A stretch of 64,000 nucleotides of DNA from Terebella lapidaria (taxonomy: Eukaryota > Annelida > Polychaeta > Terebellida > Terebellidae): contig OX424562.1 in NCBI GenBank assembly GCA_949152475.1, forward strand, positions 39,604,157 through 39,668,156. Direction: 5' to 3'. Every line of letters starts with the position of its first letter. Position 1 is the stretch's first letter. The notes under the pieces are model-generated. The model worked only from the letters and a program-made list of their open reading frames with translations, was not told where the DNA came from and did not search any database. The position numbers and the translations under genes were made by a program. Of the stretch, positions 1-12,692 are shown in pieces.

Positions 1-233
1 GACGGTGCCCGGCGGTAGAACCGACTCTGTAGCACGATGAACGAGAGTGTGTTACCCACAACACCACAAACAAGCAACACTGGAGCGACGTATGTGAAGA
101 GAATAGTGTAGGTTCTCAGGAAATCGTAGCTGTCCTCTTGCTCCGGAGAATCTGTTGAAATGTTTGTGTCATTCTGTATTGTCGAGTTGGGGTGACTTGT
201 CGAACCAAATTGAAACCATTCTCTGGTTTGCAT
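1..233 (-). CDS. Class A (rhodopsin-type) GPCR, N-terminal exon, partial
   Basis: Reading leftwards from the ATG at 233-231 there is one open frame to the window edge (77 codons plus 2 bases). The first 40 or so residues are polar, with three N-glycosylation sequons (NST, NDT, NIS). A hydrophobic helix follows, with the classic TM1 signature GVVGNTLSFIVL, then the basic start of the first cytoplasmic loop (QSRFYRRAPS). In the family, the conserved Asn of GN is residue 1.50 of helix 1. The product should be a plasma-membrane receptor with an extracellular N-terminus; the ligand cannot be told from this part. The frame stays open upstream to about 345, where a weak splice acceptor (ccttcag) lies, so the true start could be earlier. 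The rest of the gene lies outside the window. The helix call is firm; the subfamily is unknown. Confidence 0.75.
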   Translation of the reverse strand, partial: MQTREWFQFGSTSHPNSTIQNDTNISTDSPEQEDSYDFLRTYTILFTYVAPVLLVCGVVGNTLSFIVLQSRFYRRAP

Positions 234-464
234 AGTGTCGTCCGGTGTGGTGGAATTGATACCTGTGAAGACGCCGATGGAAACAAAACTGAATATAATG
301 TATAGCAATTCGTTGGCGAACTCATGCCATAAATTAACTGAAGGTTATGTTAGTAATGATTAAAGATGTATCCCGAAGTACGTCAAAATGAGTTACACCT
401 ATTTGCTAATTTCATATTCACAAATACAGAATAACGATGACTAATCTATAGAGTAGGGTACTAC

Positions 465-607
465 CTTCCATTTTGAACTTGTCCCAGGTGTTGTCAGGAT
501 ATCCTGTGCAAACAGATAACCGAAAACTGGAACAAAAATGAAGCCGTTATGTGTGTATCCCCTTTTAAAAGCCTCGGAATAATTTGTAGCAGCAGGGTGG
601 TCCCAAT
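465..607 (-). other. Exon-like open stretch of unknown identity
   Basis: On the minus strand a 47-codon open frame is flanked by an AG acceptor (tatcacag) and a GT donor (ggaag then gtagta). It contains GFIFVPVFGYLF. The phase does not join to the GPCR frame in the next exon, so if it is an exon it is 5' untranslated, belongs to another isoform, or is chance. Confidence 0.2.
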
Positions 608-1619
608 CTGTGATAATGAATATTAACTATTGGGGAAAAAAGAACTACAATGGCAACCCATCTATGATATTAGTTTGCAATTCATTGAATGGGAAATGAG
701 GATATCGAATAGCCATATCACAAAAGATGCTTTAGTTTATTGTATGGGCTTGTATTCAGTCAGCTTGTATTCAGCATGAAAGCTTGTCGAGAGCCTGTCA
801 TGTCGTATAACAGATAACTGAACGAGGATACAACAACACAACTACAACACTGATATAAAAACAAACGGGAAAATGCTATCATAAAAGGGCGGGAACGGTC
901 CCTTTCTGAAACACACAAGACATTGGGAACAACATAATGATTCGATGGAGGACTGGATATGTCGGGTCAATTTGGATACAAACATCTTAGTTGTGTGTGC
1001 CTAAAACCGTTTATTGTTTTATATTGGAAGGCGGATGAGGAACAACGGTCGGTTATTTCCCGGTTTAAGGCGCACATCGTAGGTTGATGGGCAAAGGAGC
1101 GTAGTCCATTAGTGTGTCGTCACAGAAACATTGTCTGTAGTTTGCACCAAGCTTCGATATACATGTAACTAGCCAATCCAATTGCTGACAGTTCATATTT
1201 GGGAAATGATCATGACAGCCCATTTATCAAATTTGTGCATGCATATCGAACGATGAAGTATGTTGCTCCGCAATAATAATACTCGATTTTTTATTTCCTA
1301 GGTCGAGTCACAGCTCTAACTTAAATAATGGATGAATCAACTTACCTGTTGTGGGTGAACGTGGTTTTAAATTTTGGTTTTCGATAAAATGACGAGGTTT
1401 GATTCAGGAATAGTCACAACGGCAATAATTTGCAACTATGCGCTCGTGAAATATCCCTAATAGTAGCACGGCGAGCCAAGACAAGGCCTCCTGCAGCAGC
1501 GCGTGCAAAACAAGGTCAAACTTGAGGTCATATTCAAGAAAATCACTAAATAATATACCTGTAGCCTTCAATCCCGTTTATTATGATACAAATAACATAA
1601 ATGTGTGGATTGGAACAAT
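608..1619. other. Gene-free stretch with one inverted repeat fragment
   Basis: No coding signal was seen. The segment 847-1019 is an inverted diverged copy of sequence found at about 17590-17790 and 22990-23190 (shared words include cacacacaactaagatgt on the opposite strand). It is a fragment of the same dispersed block that makes up the 17-23 kb duplication. Confidence 0.6.
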
Positions 1620-2172
1620 CTTAAAGCTACTGCCTTCGAATGTATGCAATATTTTTTGCAAAACTAAATTTTGTGAAACACATCTGATGCAAAATAAAAC
1701 AAAGGGTGTGCTCAATGATTTTGACGATTATAGTCCGTCCGAGTTGTCTTTTCATCTGTTTTAATACACATTTTGTAGCAGTTTTTTAAGGTAAACAAAC
1801 GAACTGTATCCATCAAACCCGAATGTAAACAAACGCCCAAATCGCGCTTAAAAGTGCACATCGAGTACATTTTCCAGTTCGTATCTGCAAATATAGTGTA
1901 GTTATGAGAAAATAATCAGAGATATACCATGACGTACGTGGAATTGTCACTCTGTCTCCCACTTCTATACTTTGTTTACATCTGCGTGTGATGGATACAG
2001 TTCCTGTATTTACGCGAGAACCACCTGTTCAAATGAGCAATATTTCCAAGAGGACTGGTTATAATCATTACATTCGATGTGAGTATGTATCATTCAGTTC
2101 ATTTAGCATGTTTAATATGAAATATAGTTTTCCAATAATATTAACTGGTATCGTAGGCAGTTGCTTTAATAG
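1620..2172. repeat. Foldback element, copy 1
   Basis: This stretch is an imperfect palindrome. Its left half (cttaaagctactgccttcga, then gtatccatcaaacccgaatg) is roughly reverse-complementary to its right half (tttacatctgcgtgtgatgg and onward). A second copy lies at 21783-22336. Because the element is nearly symmetrical, its orientation is arbitrary. Open frames inside it are short and not conserved. It is probably a non-autonomous foldback DNA element. Confidence 0.6.
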
Positions 2173-2930
2173 AATGATATGAAGTGAATTACGAGGTTAT
2201 AGAAATCAACCATTTTAGGGGAAAGAGGGGGCCGCTCTACTATTAGGGCACGTACCACTATTAGGACCAATACGGTAATTCGATTTGTAATTTTAACAAC
2301 AAAAAGAAACATGAGTGCAAAGTCCAATTTTTAAATGTTCAGGCAGTTTAAACACGTACATTCCTAGTCATTCATTTTTTATTACAATCTGTTTCGTGAG
2401 TAATGTCTCGATGATACTTGAAATTTATATCTCGTTGATGCATTATATTGCTTATCACGCAGAGTGCTTTCAAAGTTCTGTGTTTGCCACATGTGTTTCA
2501 TCTGATCTTCAGTGTAAGTTGCGCTTCCAGCAACGTGCAGCCAACAAGTTTCACAGCACGAGTACGTTATTTAATATGCAGACGGATATCCAGTCTGAAT
2601 TTATAATTGTCTTGACATTATAATAGCTTCACTTGTCAAAAGCTACAGCCATATTTAGATATATACAACTATTCAAATCACTAGCATACAATTCGTCAAT
2701 ATTTAACATGGGAACGCAACATTGAATACTGCAAGAAATGTACAGTCATTCAGGCAGTTCCGGGTAACTTTTTGGAAAAGTGCCGAAATCTCTGTGTTGT
2801 TGATCGCATTTTCTATTCCTTACGCCTTCATGGACAACAAATATTGTGCCCTTCACCAACTAAAAAACTTGCAAAAATGTGTGCGGTGTTTCCACAGATA
2901 TAAAGCACAATGTCAGGACCAAAATTTCGG
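2173..2930. other. Gene-free stretch
   Basis: AT-rich sequence with short open frames only. None has a recognisable motif, and no repeat of the window was recognised here. Confidence 0.4.
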
Positions 2931-3932
2931 TAATGTCCGTTCATTTAGTATATTCGCCAACATATTGGACTATACCGAAAAGAATGAGACACGTTGTGCT
3001 CTCCAATGAAATTTAGAGTGAGAACGGGATCAAAACCAATTTTGCAGGCTGAATAATTAGTGAACAATATTTTTCAAACAAAGTCGATTTCTCTATTTTC
3101 TTATGGATATTTAACATGCGAGGGCCATAGCCATGTTTTGGGCCGTTGGGTATGAACGAACAACCATTACATGTACTGAATGAGGTTTGTTGTGATTGGT
3201 CATTTCAGGAGGTCTGACCAGTCTCACGACCCATAGGAAAGAGCTCTCTGCCCACAGCAACATCCATGAGACTTTGCTACGCTATGTGACAGAATTTGTA
3301 ATACCAGAATGAATATACTCGGCTCTTTCGTTTCACAGACTTCAGTGCCTTCCCTTGGAATATATCTTAACCACATACATCACCAAATTATTTTCGGACG
3401 GTGTATTTGCTATGTTTCACCGGTCATGAGGTATTATGGTCATGGTCAACAGTCATGAGCTATAGTGGCTTGGGGACCCTATCAAGAATGTCAACCAGAA
3501 ATCTAAAAATGTTCGTTGTGGATTCCAAAAAAAACATTCTACACAATATCACTCGTCTTCGCATGTGAATGAATGAATATATAGGGGATCACAAACATTA
3601 CAAAGATTGATCACAACGTATGGAATCGTCACACGCGTAATGGTGTTTTGGGCATTTTGAGATGGCCCCTATCAAAGTGTGCTGTGCCGGTCAGTCGGCT
3701 CTGTCCCAATGCAGGCCTGAACATGGCTTTGGCCTTCTCATGTTAAATCTCCATGAGAAAATAGAGAAATCGACTTTGTTTTAAAAATATTGTTCTCCAA
3801 TTAATTCAGCCTGCAAAATCAGTTTGGTTTTGATCCCGTTCTCACTTTAAATTTCATTGGAGAGCACAGCGTGTCTCATTCTTTTCCGTATAGTCCAATA
3901 TGTTGGTGAATATATTAAATGGACGGACATTA
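2931..3932. repeat. Foldback element with about 220-bp inverted arms
   Basis: The left arm, about 2931-3150, reads taatgtccgttcattt at its outer end and caaagtcgatttctctattt further in. It is reverse-complemented at about 3708-3932, which ends aaatggacggacatta. The central loop of about 560 bp has no coding frame of note. The arms differ by scattered substitutions, so the element is not recent. No clear target duplication was found beyond the arms. Confidence 0.7.
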
Positions 3933-6859
3933 GTTTCGTGATACTTTCGGTATCTCCGTGAAACGTCATTTTTGGGTAGAGTCTGCGTGTTAAGGGACCT
4001 TCTCATTGCCAATTACAGATATAATTGCAAACATGGGAGTGCTTCATCGTATATAATCAAAATTTTATACCTTTCCTAGCAGAGATATGGTATTACACCA
4101 ATGGACAAAACGATCACCCATAGCCGTGAACGTCCGTTCTACAGAAACTGTATGGAAAAGAATTTCTATGGGCTTGGCTTTGCGACTTTGCGTTGAACTG
4201 TCTTGGGTTGGACCTTATAAATATACAATGCGATTTCGATAATCGATATTTGAAACGTCATATTGTATAATTTTGACTTCCAGTAATCTATATCCATATG
4301 GGTTTCCCGCCAAAGTTCGGACTAAATTTTCGCCCAAAGTTTCACGATATGCAAACGCTAATTATTGAAAATTTAGGTACAAATCAAAAATCTTTGCTTA
4401 CATCACTTCCCAAAGGCATCAACATACATGTATGTTTATCACCAAGTTCTGAACCAATAATACGGTATTCATAATACAGTGACAGTATGTTTATTCCCTG
4501 CGCATGATAGAAAGTATGAACATCCATTCCCGGGAATATCCTCGGCCTCAATGTTGCATGAAACGTGACTGTTCATCAATGATTCATTGTACAATTATTA
4601 CACTCCATAAATAGATAACTTCCATTCCAAGAAAAATTATTTCACAATGTGACAATGCGGAACATTCGAGAGCGTGTCTGCATTTCATATTAGTCACCAC
4701 GTATCCCCCCATAATGATGTACATGTGATTGTGCCCCCCCCCCCCCCCCCCGATACTCAAAGCCTGAAATGACATTTTACGCAATTACCGGAATGTTTGC
4801 AAATGATTTACCAGTCAGCGTTAACTGAAAATATATTGTACTTTTACAACAAAAATATATTATGAACTTACCAGGGTGGTGATGTTTTGAGACGCATATT
4901 ATTTTATGAGACAGTTTCGAGCGTTCACGTGGGTCAGGCGGGTAATTCTTCCCCCGCCAATATAGAGGCGAGTAATAGTATTTCAACGTGACATAACTAC
5001 ATTTTTGTTGCATTACATATTTAGTTCGTTGTCACGGGAACAATCTCTAAATTTCACGGAACTACGTGAGTCACGTAACTGCCTGAATGACTGTATTTAT
5101 AGTGGGCTCTGAGCCATAAATATCTCGAAACATTTTATTAAGGACACATCGTGAGATACTATACTACATTTTGATAATCCACACTTGCACTATGGGTTGA
5201 GGATATGGGACAATACATGCAAAGAATATACACATAAATTAGAAATTTTTCAGAAAAAAGACGACCAGAGCGGTTACGGCAACTAGGTATAATGATACGT
5301 CGTCCACTATTCAATAAATGAATTTAATAAAATTTTAGGACCTGTATAACCTGCATATTATGTTAATAACTTATGATTTTGTGAATGGGCAAGAGATACA
5401 TGAGCATCATACAAAGATCAGGACCGATCCCAAACTGCCTGAAGTGAAGACGGACATGATGCGAAGAAGCTTTTTATACAGTGTATCCTCTGAATGGATG
5501 AAATTGGATGTAGATTTCAGAAGCTTGAAAAAAAAAAAATTTCGAAAGGAAAATTATACACATTGTCAACTCATTGACAATTTTTAATTGCTTTTTTTAA
5601 AATTATCACCGGATTATATTAATAACAATAATTATACACAGTGCCTGTGTTGTGGCCATGTCCTCGAGGTGGCATTTTCAGCATTTTGCAATAACAATAT
5701 GCCTTTTAAAAGGTTACATACTTTAGTTGTCAGCATGAGAATGTATTCATTAATTTCCTAAAAATATTATGTTGACATTATTATGTATATTCGAGCTGTC
5801 AGTTATCATGTATATTTTTTCAACAAACAAAAATACCTATACCTACAGTATTGTGTACTAGTATTTTAAATATACATCTATGCAAACACAATGTAGTTTA
5901 ACTTACCATGAGGAGTCCGTAGACCACCACAATATTTCCAATTTCCAAGTTTAGACCAATCTTCTCTAGGAACTCCCTTTCACGGCAGATGATCAGTAAC
6001 TCAGGCAGTAGAGTGCGTCGCACACACACCCTTGACAGCAGTGTCTTCCCGTGCATCAGGCTAGCATGACCGCGATTGCGCTTACCTATTGATGTGTGGT
6101 TACACCATGTGGCCGGTTCCCCCCGGCCCCCTGATTCTATGATACCATGCTCACAGATCCCAAACATCCATTGCTCAATACAAGGCAATCTGAACATGCT
6201 AAATCCTTAAACACCCGTGATCGGATGCATTGTTATATTCCTCCAGTCACCACTCATCAATTACGCCGCACATAATCATCAAAGTTTATTTATTGATTGC
6301 GCATTCATTTACTCAGGAATTGTTTATTAGAGAAGCCAGCAAAACCGTCATGTGCAGTGATAAAGCAAAATATTCCAGGAAATATTCATCATATACAAAG
6401 CGGCTACTCCTTTGCATCACCGTTTCAGCTCGACTGGTGTGCATCATTATACTGGATATCCACTAGACGGAGAAAGATAAACTCCCTGAGAATACTAGTA
6501 TGATATTTTTGATTGTGGTGTCGTATACAGGCCTAATTATGTGATCTGGTAGTATTGGGTGAACCTTATGACACCCACAGAGTAACCCTGGCAGTCTGCA
6601 GTACAAGCATGCACCAGTTTATACAGATATTTTTCTGGATTAGCAATAAGCACACTACTCTTAGTTGATATGATATAATTTTCACTGAATTCACAATAAG
6701 AACACTTGAATATCTGCCATGCCACCGTCACCACCCCATGTTTACATGGAAAACAATCCAGCTATGGACGTCAACACGTGGTGTGTATCTACCTCCTCGA
6801 TCGAACTGAGTAGGGTTACCCATTTTGTGAGGAAACAACTGGACCGCTCAGGAATTCAG
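3933..6859. other. Gene-free stretch with a poly-C tract
   Basis: No supported gene. There is an 18-base C run at 4734-4751. A 99-codon minus-strand frame at 6197-5898 ends next to a good 5' splice site (catg then gtaagtt), but its protein is not recognised and it has no partner exon here. The rest is AT-rich noncoding sequence. Confidence 0.4.
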
Positions 6860-7050
6860 TAGTTATGAAGGCCCTTTGTAAAAGGACACTGTGAAATTTC
6901 GATTAGTCCAACAATTGGGAGTTCACCCACCACCCACTTCCGCTGGTAAATTTCGAGGGTGCTCGGTGAAATTCATAGTTTATATACTGTTCGACTCGAA
7001 TATTGTCCCTTGACCTTGATATAGGACACTCGTTAATCCATAAACTTCTA
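6860..7050 (-). repeat. Inverted copy of the 24985-25180 segment
   Basis: Shared blocks on opposite strands include ggacactcgttaatcc (here, about 7023-7038) and its complement near 24985, and ctttgtaaaaggacactgtg (here, near 6873) with its counterpart near 25150. The copies are diverged, so this is a fragment of an older dispersed repeat. Confidence 0.6.
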
Positions 7051-8189
7051 ATTTCTGTATCCTTGTGACTTGACATGACAGATCCCGGCCTGTTTGCTTT
7101 GTATGTTTTGTTTTCCCTGACCTTGCTGTATCCACACTTTTGCCGCTCTCAACAATTCCACGTCCACACTTAGTAACAATCTTTGTCTATTGTGTATACT
7201 GTGTCAGCTTAGTATACTGTGTCAGTTCTATTTTTATAATTTGAATAAAAAGTGTGAAATAATGACTGATAAATTCAATTATGGAGTAACTACCAATTCA
7301 ACTACATACAAATAATGGTTTTCAAAGACAGTGCTCGTTTTCTTGAATGGGTAAATGTGGTTCATTGCAGTGTTATTTTGAAGATCTAATGTGTATATTG
7401 AGATTGAAATATGAAATTGTTGTTTTCCATGTTTATCTTCGAATATGGCAATAAGATGTTATTCCCTCTTAAAAGGGCAATGAATTATGCAAATCAATGT
7501 AAATCATTGTGTCATGGTGCTACTATTCCAACAATGGAAGTAGACAATAAGTTATTGCCAGAGCACACGTTCCCTGACATGTACATAATAGCGGGAGATG
7601 TGGTTTATAAGTTTTGGCTAGAATACATTCAAATTATAATAATTTGAATGAAGACACTTACCACATTTTGAACACCGTGATTGTTTTTGTTGACAGTGTT
7701 TTTGTCCCTTTCCGGTTCTAATGGTGGAATTGTTGTTTCATCAGACTATTGATAGGAGATGCGTCATTAATTAATTATAAAATATTGATTATATTTTTCT
7801 GTTTCTCTAACGCGTTTCGGAGCAATCCAAATAGTGCATCGGACTGCAATGGATTGTATAAAATTGGTGCCCACTAGTTGAGTTTAAGTTGAATTTAATT
7901 TGTAATTTTAGACCGTCATGATGAACATTTCAGGTCACCCTGACAAGACTTGCATAATTCATTCTATCTCTGATTGTGTTATTGGTAATAGCTTGATATT
8001 TATAGTTGCATGAATTAGCGATGCTCCATCCATATAATATAGATGCACGAAACTCTCATGTTTTAAGTGATGAAAATGATCCTCTAGAATATAATATTAG
8101 TTATATATACATTAAAAAATATAGTCAGGTTGATATAATTTATAGCGGAACCAGATCTCCGATAGCGAATAATGAATTCTGCCAGTATT
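7051..8189. other. Gene-free stretch
   Basis: No coding frame with a recognisable motif. From about 8190 the sequence becomes the left edge of the duplicated block (tagatagcatagcaaatg), which recurs at about 19350. Confidence 0.4.
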
Positions 8190-8219
8190 AGATAGCATAG
8201 CAAATGTCGTTCATAGTCT

Positions 8220-8936
8220 ATTTTTTCACTGCCGGTGTCACTGCTGGTGGACGTTAAGTCTGTCCCCAAGGATACCATCAACTCAGTAGCCTTTTGGCTT
8301 TTGATTGGGTAGTCATGTGCTTGTCATATATCTATTCCATGGGGTTTGTTTCGGATTTCTAATTTGTTTTCATGGGTTGTTGGGCAGTTGTATGCTGATT
8401 CCATCGGGTGTGCGGTGGAGGCAGCTGCATTTACCACACTGTCTGCACCTGGTGGCGCCGGTGTGTCTTTTGATAAAGTAATTGGTCGGGCTTTGTTTCT
8501 GTTGCAAAATATTGTATGTTTGTTATTGGAATCATCAAAATTTGGCTGTGTTGGTGGTAATGGATCGATGCTTACATTCATTGTCACTGCAATTGTCACT
8601 GCTGGTGGACGTTGAGTCTGTCCCCGAGGATACCATCAACTCAGTAGCCTTTTGGCTTGTGATTAGGTACTCATGTACTTGTCATATATCTATTCCATGG
8701 GGTTTGTTTAGGATTTCTAATTTGTTTTCATAGGTTGTTGGGCAGTTGTATACTAATTCCATCAGGTGTACAGTAGAAACAACTACATTAACCACACTGT
8801 CTGCCCCTGATGACGCCAGTGTGTCTTTTGATAAAGTAATTGGTCGGGCTTTGTTTCTAATGCAAAATGTTGTATGTTTGTTATTGGAATCATCAGAGTT
8901 TGGCTGTATTGGTGGTAATAGATCGATACTTACATT
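8220..8936 (-). repeat. Two minus-strand copies of the 364-bp repeat family
   Basis: Two adjacent diverged units, about 8225-8590 and 8591-8936, are the reverse complement of the array unit at 14048-16494. The paralogous position in copy 2 (about 19380) runs straight from catagtcta into atttcaacttgtct, so the pair was inserted after the duplication. The unit at 8599-8324 keeps a 91-codon minus frame resembling the longest frame of the array units (for example CPTTHENKLEIRNKPHG against CPTTYENNLEIRNKPHE). This hints that the ancestor was coding. Confidence 0.75.
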
Positions 8937-10328
8937 TAACTTGTCTACAGTTTTTGCCTACAGATATGTAGCCCGTGGTGTTGGTACGGCTTATTACCAT
9001 GGCATTGGAACCCTCCAAACAAGTTTATACTTCTATTCCCAAAATTAAAACAGTTGGCAATCAAATTTGACCTGAAACTTCCGACATGGAAGGGCTCTCA
9101 GCAATTCGGGGAAAATGCTCAGGAATTTTCTCACATTATTGGGTGATGCTTTTAGGGTATTTTAATGTAACTTGAAAAATCATCTGGGAGTCTAAAAAAT
9201 ATTATTATTATCCTCACGAATTCGACCGAATATCTGTACACCCGTTTTTCTGTGCAACTGAACCGAAAGAGCTGTGCTGTTCTATTTGTATGTGTAATAT
9301 AATGTTTATTACAATATCCATTATCGTAAAATATCATCCACTGTGAATTCATGCAAATCCACATATCGACTTCCACCAACGGTGTCGATGAATCTGCAGT
9401 CTGTAAAGTGAGTAAAGAGCTTTGAAGGATGAGATTATTATATCAATCTAACATTAATGCTCGATCACAATTTATACCCTTCATTCAAGACCAATATGGC
9501 ACATGACATTTTGGGAACTTCATACCATTCAGTATGTAACTTATTTTACATACAAAAATGTGTGTAAAATGAGTTATCCACATAATGAGGGAAAGCGAAT
9601 CGGATAAAGCCAGCCGCCCCGCCCCCAGAAGCGAAAAGTGTTAACAGTCAATGAAATATGGGTTAAATGTTTGTCAGTAAATGACACAAACTGGTGACGT
9701 ATCCGCTACATAATAAGTCACGGCTGTTACTGGAGCACTATATATGAGCTGAATGTTTTTAAGTGTATCTGAATATGAATACTTCATCGAATACTTCACA
9801 TGAATACGAATATTAATACATATTTATACTTATGGAAGTAATTATGTATACATTTTCACAAATACTTTTGCCATAATTTTTCTGCCACGTTTTATATTTC
9901 TATCAATTTGAAAACGTTGCCAATATACCCCAATGTTAATTTTCGACTCATCATATTCGAACAAACTGTTGAGCATTTGCTCAAGTTTGAGTGATGCAAT
10001 CGTTTGGGATCAACCAGTCTGGATGGAATACTCTAGATTGTGTTCTCCGGTTCTAAAACAACATTTCATTATTCTGATCATAAAAATGGGGGAAACAATC
10101 CCCAAATTCCAAAGATCACATCTCAAACTGAAATTTCAATTCCCAGCGCTTTGTCTCACAACTTTAATTGGATGTCCGAGAAATGACAATATATTGTCGT
10201 TTGACTAAAGTGGCTAATTACAGAAGCCACTGTTATCAATATTATCATATCTTGGGTGGGGATATGTTTATATTTCTCTGCGTAGTGGATAGCCATTATA
10301 CAATACAATATAATACACATCTTACATG

Positions 10329-10441
10329 CACATCTACGGAGCCCCTAAGGGGACACACCCTTCGTGTTCGAACACGATCTGTCGCCTGGGAACGCGAAAA
10401 CTTCGCGAAGGAACGGGAAAGATCGGGGCTCCGTACACATC
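10329..10441. mobile_element. 101-bp MITE with 6-bp target duplication
   Basis: The element at 10335-10435 starts tacggagcccc and ends ggggctccgta, a perfect 11-bp inverted terminus. It is flanked on both sides by cacatc (10329-10334 and 10436-10441). The interior has smaller palindromes such as gcgaaaacttcgc. It is too short to code. Its ends match those of the palindromic elements at 39.5-41.5 kb, so all were probably mobilised by one transposase that is not present in this window. Confidence 0.85.
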
Positions 10442-10659
10442 TTACTGAAACAATGAAGAAAAAAATTGCCACTTTGTACAGTCATAGTCTTTCATGGATT
10501 ATTTTCGCTTTATCATTGCACAGGACAGTTTTGTTGGCTTCAGTAGCAGGCCTACACATTCACAAGAAGCAGAGTGATGCCAGGTCAAAGATTACGATGA
10601 TGCAATCCACTACTTGAGCATCTGGTGAATATACATATCAATCTGTTCCGACTATGACA

Positions 10660-10920
10660 ACTAGAATTTGCTGGTGACAATAACAATCGTAAAACACAAC
10701 ATTTTGCAATAGACACTAAGCCCGACCAATTAGTTTATCCAAAGACAAACTGCCGCCATCAGAGGCAGATAGTGTGTGAAGTGTGGCTGTTTCGAGTGTA
10801 CACCTGATGGAATAAGTATACAACTGCCTAACAACCTATCAAACTATTTTAGAAATCCCAATGTAATAGATGTATGACAAGTACGTAAGCACCTAATCAC
10901 AAGCCGAAAGGCTATTGAGT
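10660..10920 (+). repeat. Single diverged copy of the 364-bp family
   Basis: Matches the array unit from the acaacattttgcaatag region through cacaagccgaaaggctat, with many substitutions. Copy 2 of the duplication keeps only the tail of this unit (about 20101-20135). Confidence 0.75.
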
Positions 10921-11056
10921 TTAGGGTATGATGTAATATGAAGTAATATATGAAGTCATTTCTGTAGTCTTCAGGACGAAACTGCTGAATGGTGACCGGA
11001 GGAATATGGCAAAGTATCCAAACTTAATTCCCAACTCGATTACATCGACTTAATAT

Positions 11057-12692
11057 AAACGAACTTCTTGTACACTGGATCCGATACCTACCAAACTGGT
11101 TGTTCAGCTCATAGATCTCCTCCTGCCCTTGATCACTAGATCACCAATAGTTCGTTAGTGGATGCTGACTTTGTAATTTCGTGGAAAACGTCAGTGATTC
11201 GGCCACTATTGAAAAAAGATGGTTTGGAATGTGCAGTTCAAAATTATCGTCCTGTGAGTAATTTATCATTCGTTGCTAAGATAATTGAGCGAGCATGTGT
11301 GGACCAATTTTTCTCCTACCTCGATAATAATGCACCACTGCCATCATATCAATCTATTGTCGGAGGGGCTACAGCACGGAAACAGCTGTGGTAAAACTCA
11401 ACAATGACGCCCTGTGGTCGACGGAACATCAAGGTATCACTGCCGTTGTGAGTATAGACATCTCAGCGGAATTTGATACTGTTGATCACGATGTCTTGCT
11501 GAAAGTCATGCAAACAAATTTGGCGTGAATGACACTGCTTTACATTGGTTTGAAACTTACCTTAGGAGACGATCCACCAAGGTGCTTATACGAGTTGAGT
11601 CGTCGTCACCTGCACTACTACCTTGTTCAGTCCCACAGGGCAGCATTTGTGGGCCCTTGTTGTACTCTATGTATGACAGTAACCTACAAACTCATATTCA
11701 TAATTACAAAGTGTCAATACTGGGATACGTTGATGACCATACGTTGTATGACAGTTGTGATCCTAGTTCTAAACTGGATACCTGCCGGATGTTCCACAGC
11801 ATGGAACAGTGCTTGTGGTCTGTTAACGAATGGATGACGATGAACCGACTACAAATGAACTCGAATAAAACGGAATTCATGTTGATGGGTTCCAGGAGTT
11901 TGTTGGATAAGTGTGCAGGGTATATTCTTCGAGTTTGTTCTGATTATGTTCCTAGAACTAAATCCATTAAATATCTTGGAGTCCATTTCGACGACCAGCT
12001 GTCATTCAAGCAGTGGATTGCAGCAAAATGTAGAGTTGCATCTCTCAATCTGCACCACATACGTCGTATTCGTGGATGTATATCGTTGCGCGTATGCAAA
12101 CAACTGGTACATGCTCTTGTTATCTCACACCTCGATTATGGGAATGCATTGTATTATGGCCTTCCAGATGCCACTATTCTCCCTTTGTGCATGGTGCAAA
12201 ATCGCGCTGCTAAACTTATTCTTAAACTAGGTAGTCGTGATAGTGCCACTGAGGCCAGGAGGACACTTCATTGGCTGCCCATACCCTACCGAAATGAATT
12301 TAAAATTGCTTGCTTGGTTCACAAAGCACTACACTTTGCTGGAGCAGCATAGCTCCGTGATCTCTTGAGGATTAGTGAGCCTGCGCATAATACACGTTCA
12401 TCTGATGGTGCAGTCAAGTTGGTGATCCCACATACCAAGCGGAAAACGTTTGCCGAACGCTCATTTTCTGTGTCTGGACCTGTAGTTTGGAACTCCTTAC
12501 CACTTCAAATTCGAATCATCAACAACAATCATCAGTTCAAAGCAACACTAAAAACCTTTTACTATAAAGCAGCATATGATTTGTAAAAAAGAATATGTTC
12601 ATCTAAAGTGTTAAAATGTATTGTACAGCGCCGCTGCTTACATTTTCAATGTATAAATGGCGCTATATCAGATGTTATGTAATATTAATAAT
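11057..12692 (+). pseudogene. 5'-truncated L2-type LINE, reverse transcriptase
   Basis: A non-LTR retrotransposon fragment that begins inside the reverse transcriptase. It shows the DPIPT and NYRPVSNLSF motifs, FDTVDHDVLL, PQGSICGPLLY and the catalytic YVDD (11720-11731). The thumb follows, then the usual C-terminal WNSLPLQIR segment near 12490-12515. At least two frameshifts (about 11385 and 11525) and a stop at about 12350 break it. The 3' end folds around tggcgctatat and ends in a short taa-rich tail, as L2 elements do. The paralogous site at about 20266 is empty, and aatat borders both sides (11052-11056, 12693-12697). It copied itself by target-primed reverse transcription and is now dead. 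The clade call rests on the 3' end. Confidence 0.8.

Noticed and set aside
5898..6197. 99-codon minus frame with a good 5' splice site
   Set aside because: Protein not recognised and no partner exons visible. Recorded only as a possibility.
10335..10435. Transcription terminator hairpin
   Set aside because: It is a MITE: inverted ends with a 6-bp target duplication, in a eukaryotic genome.
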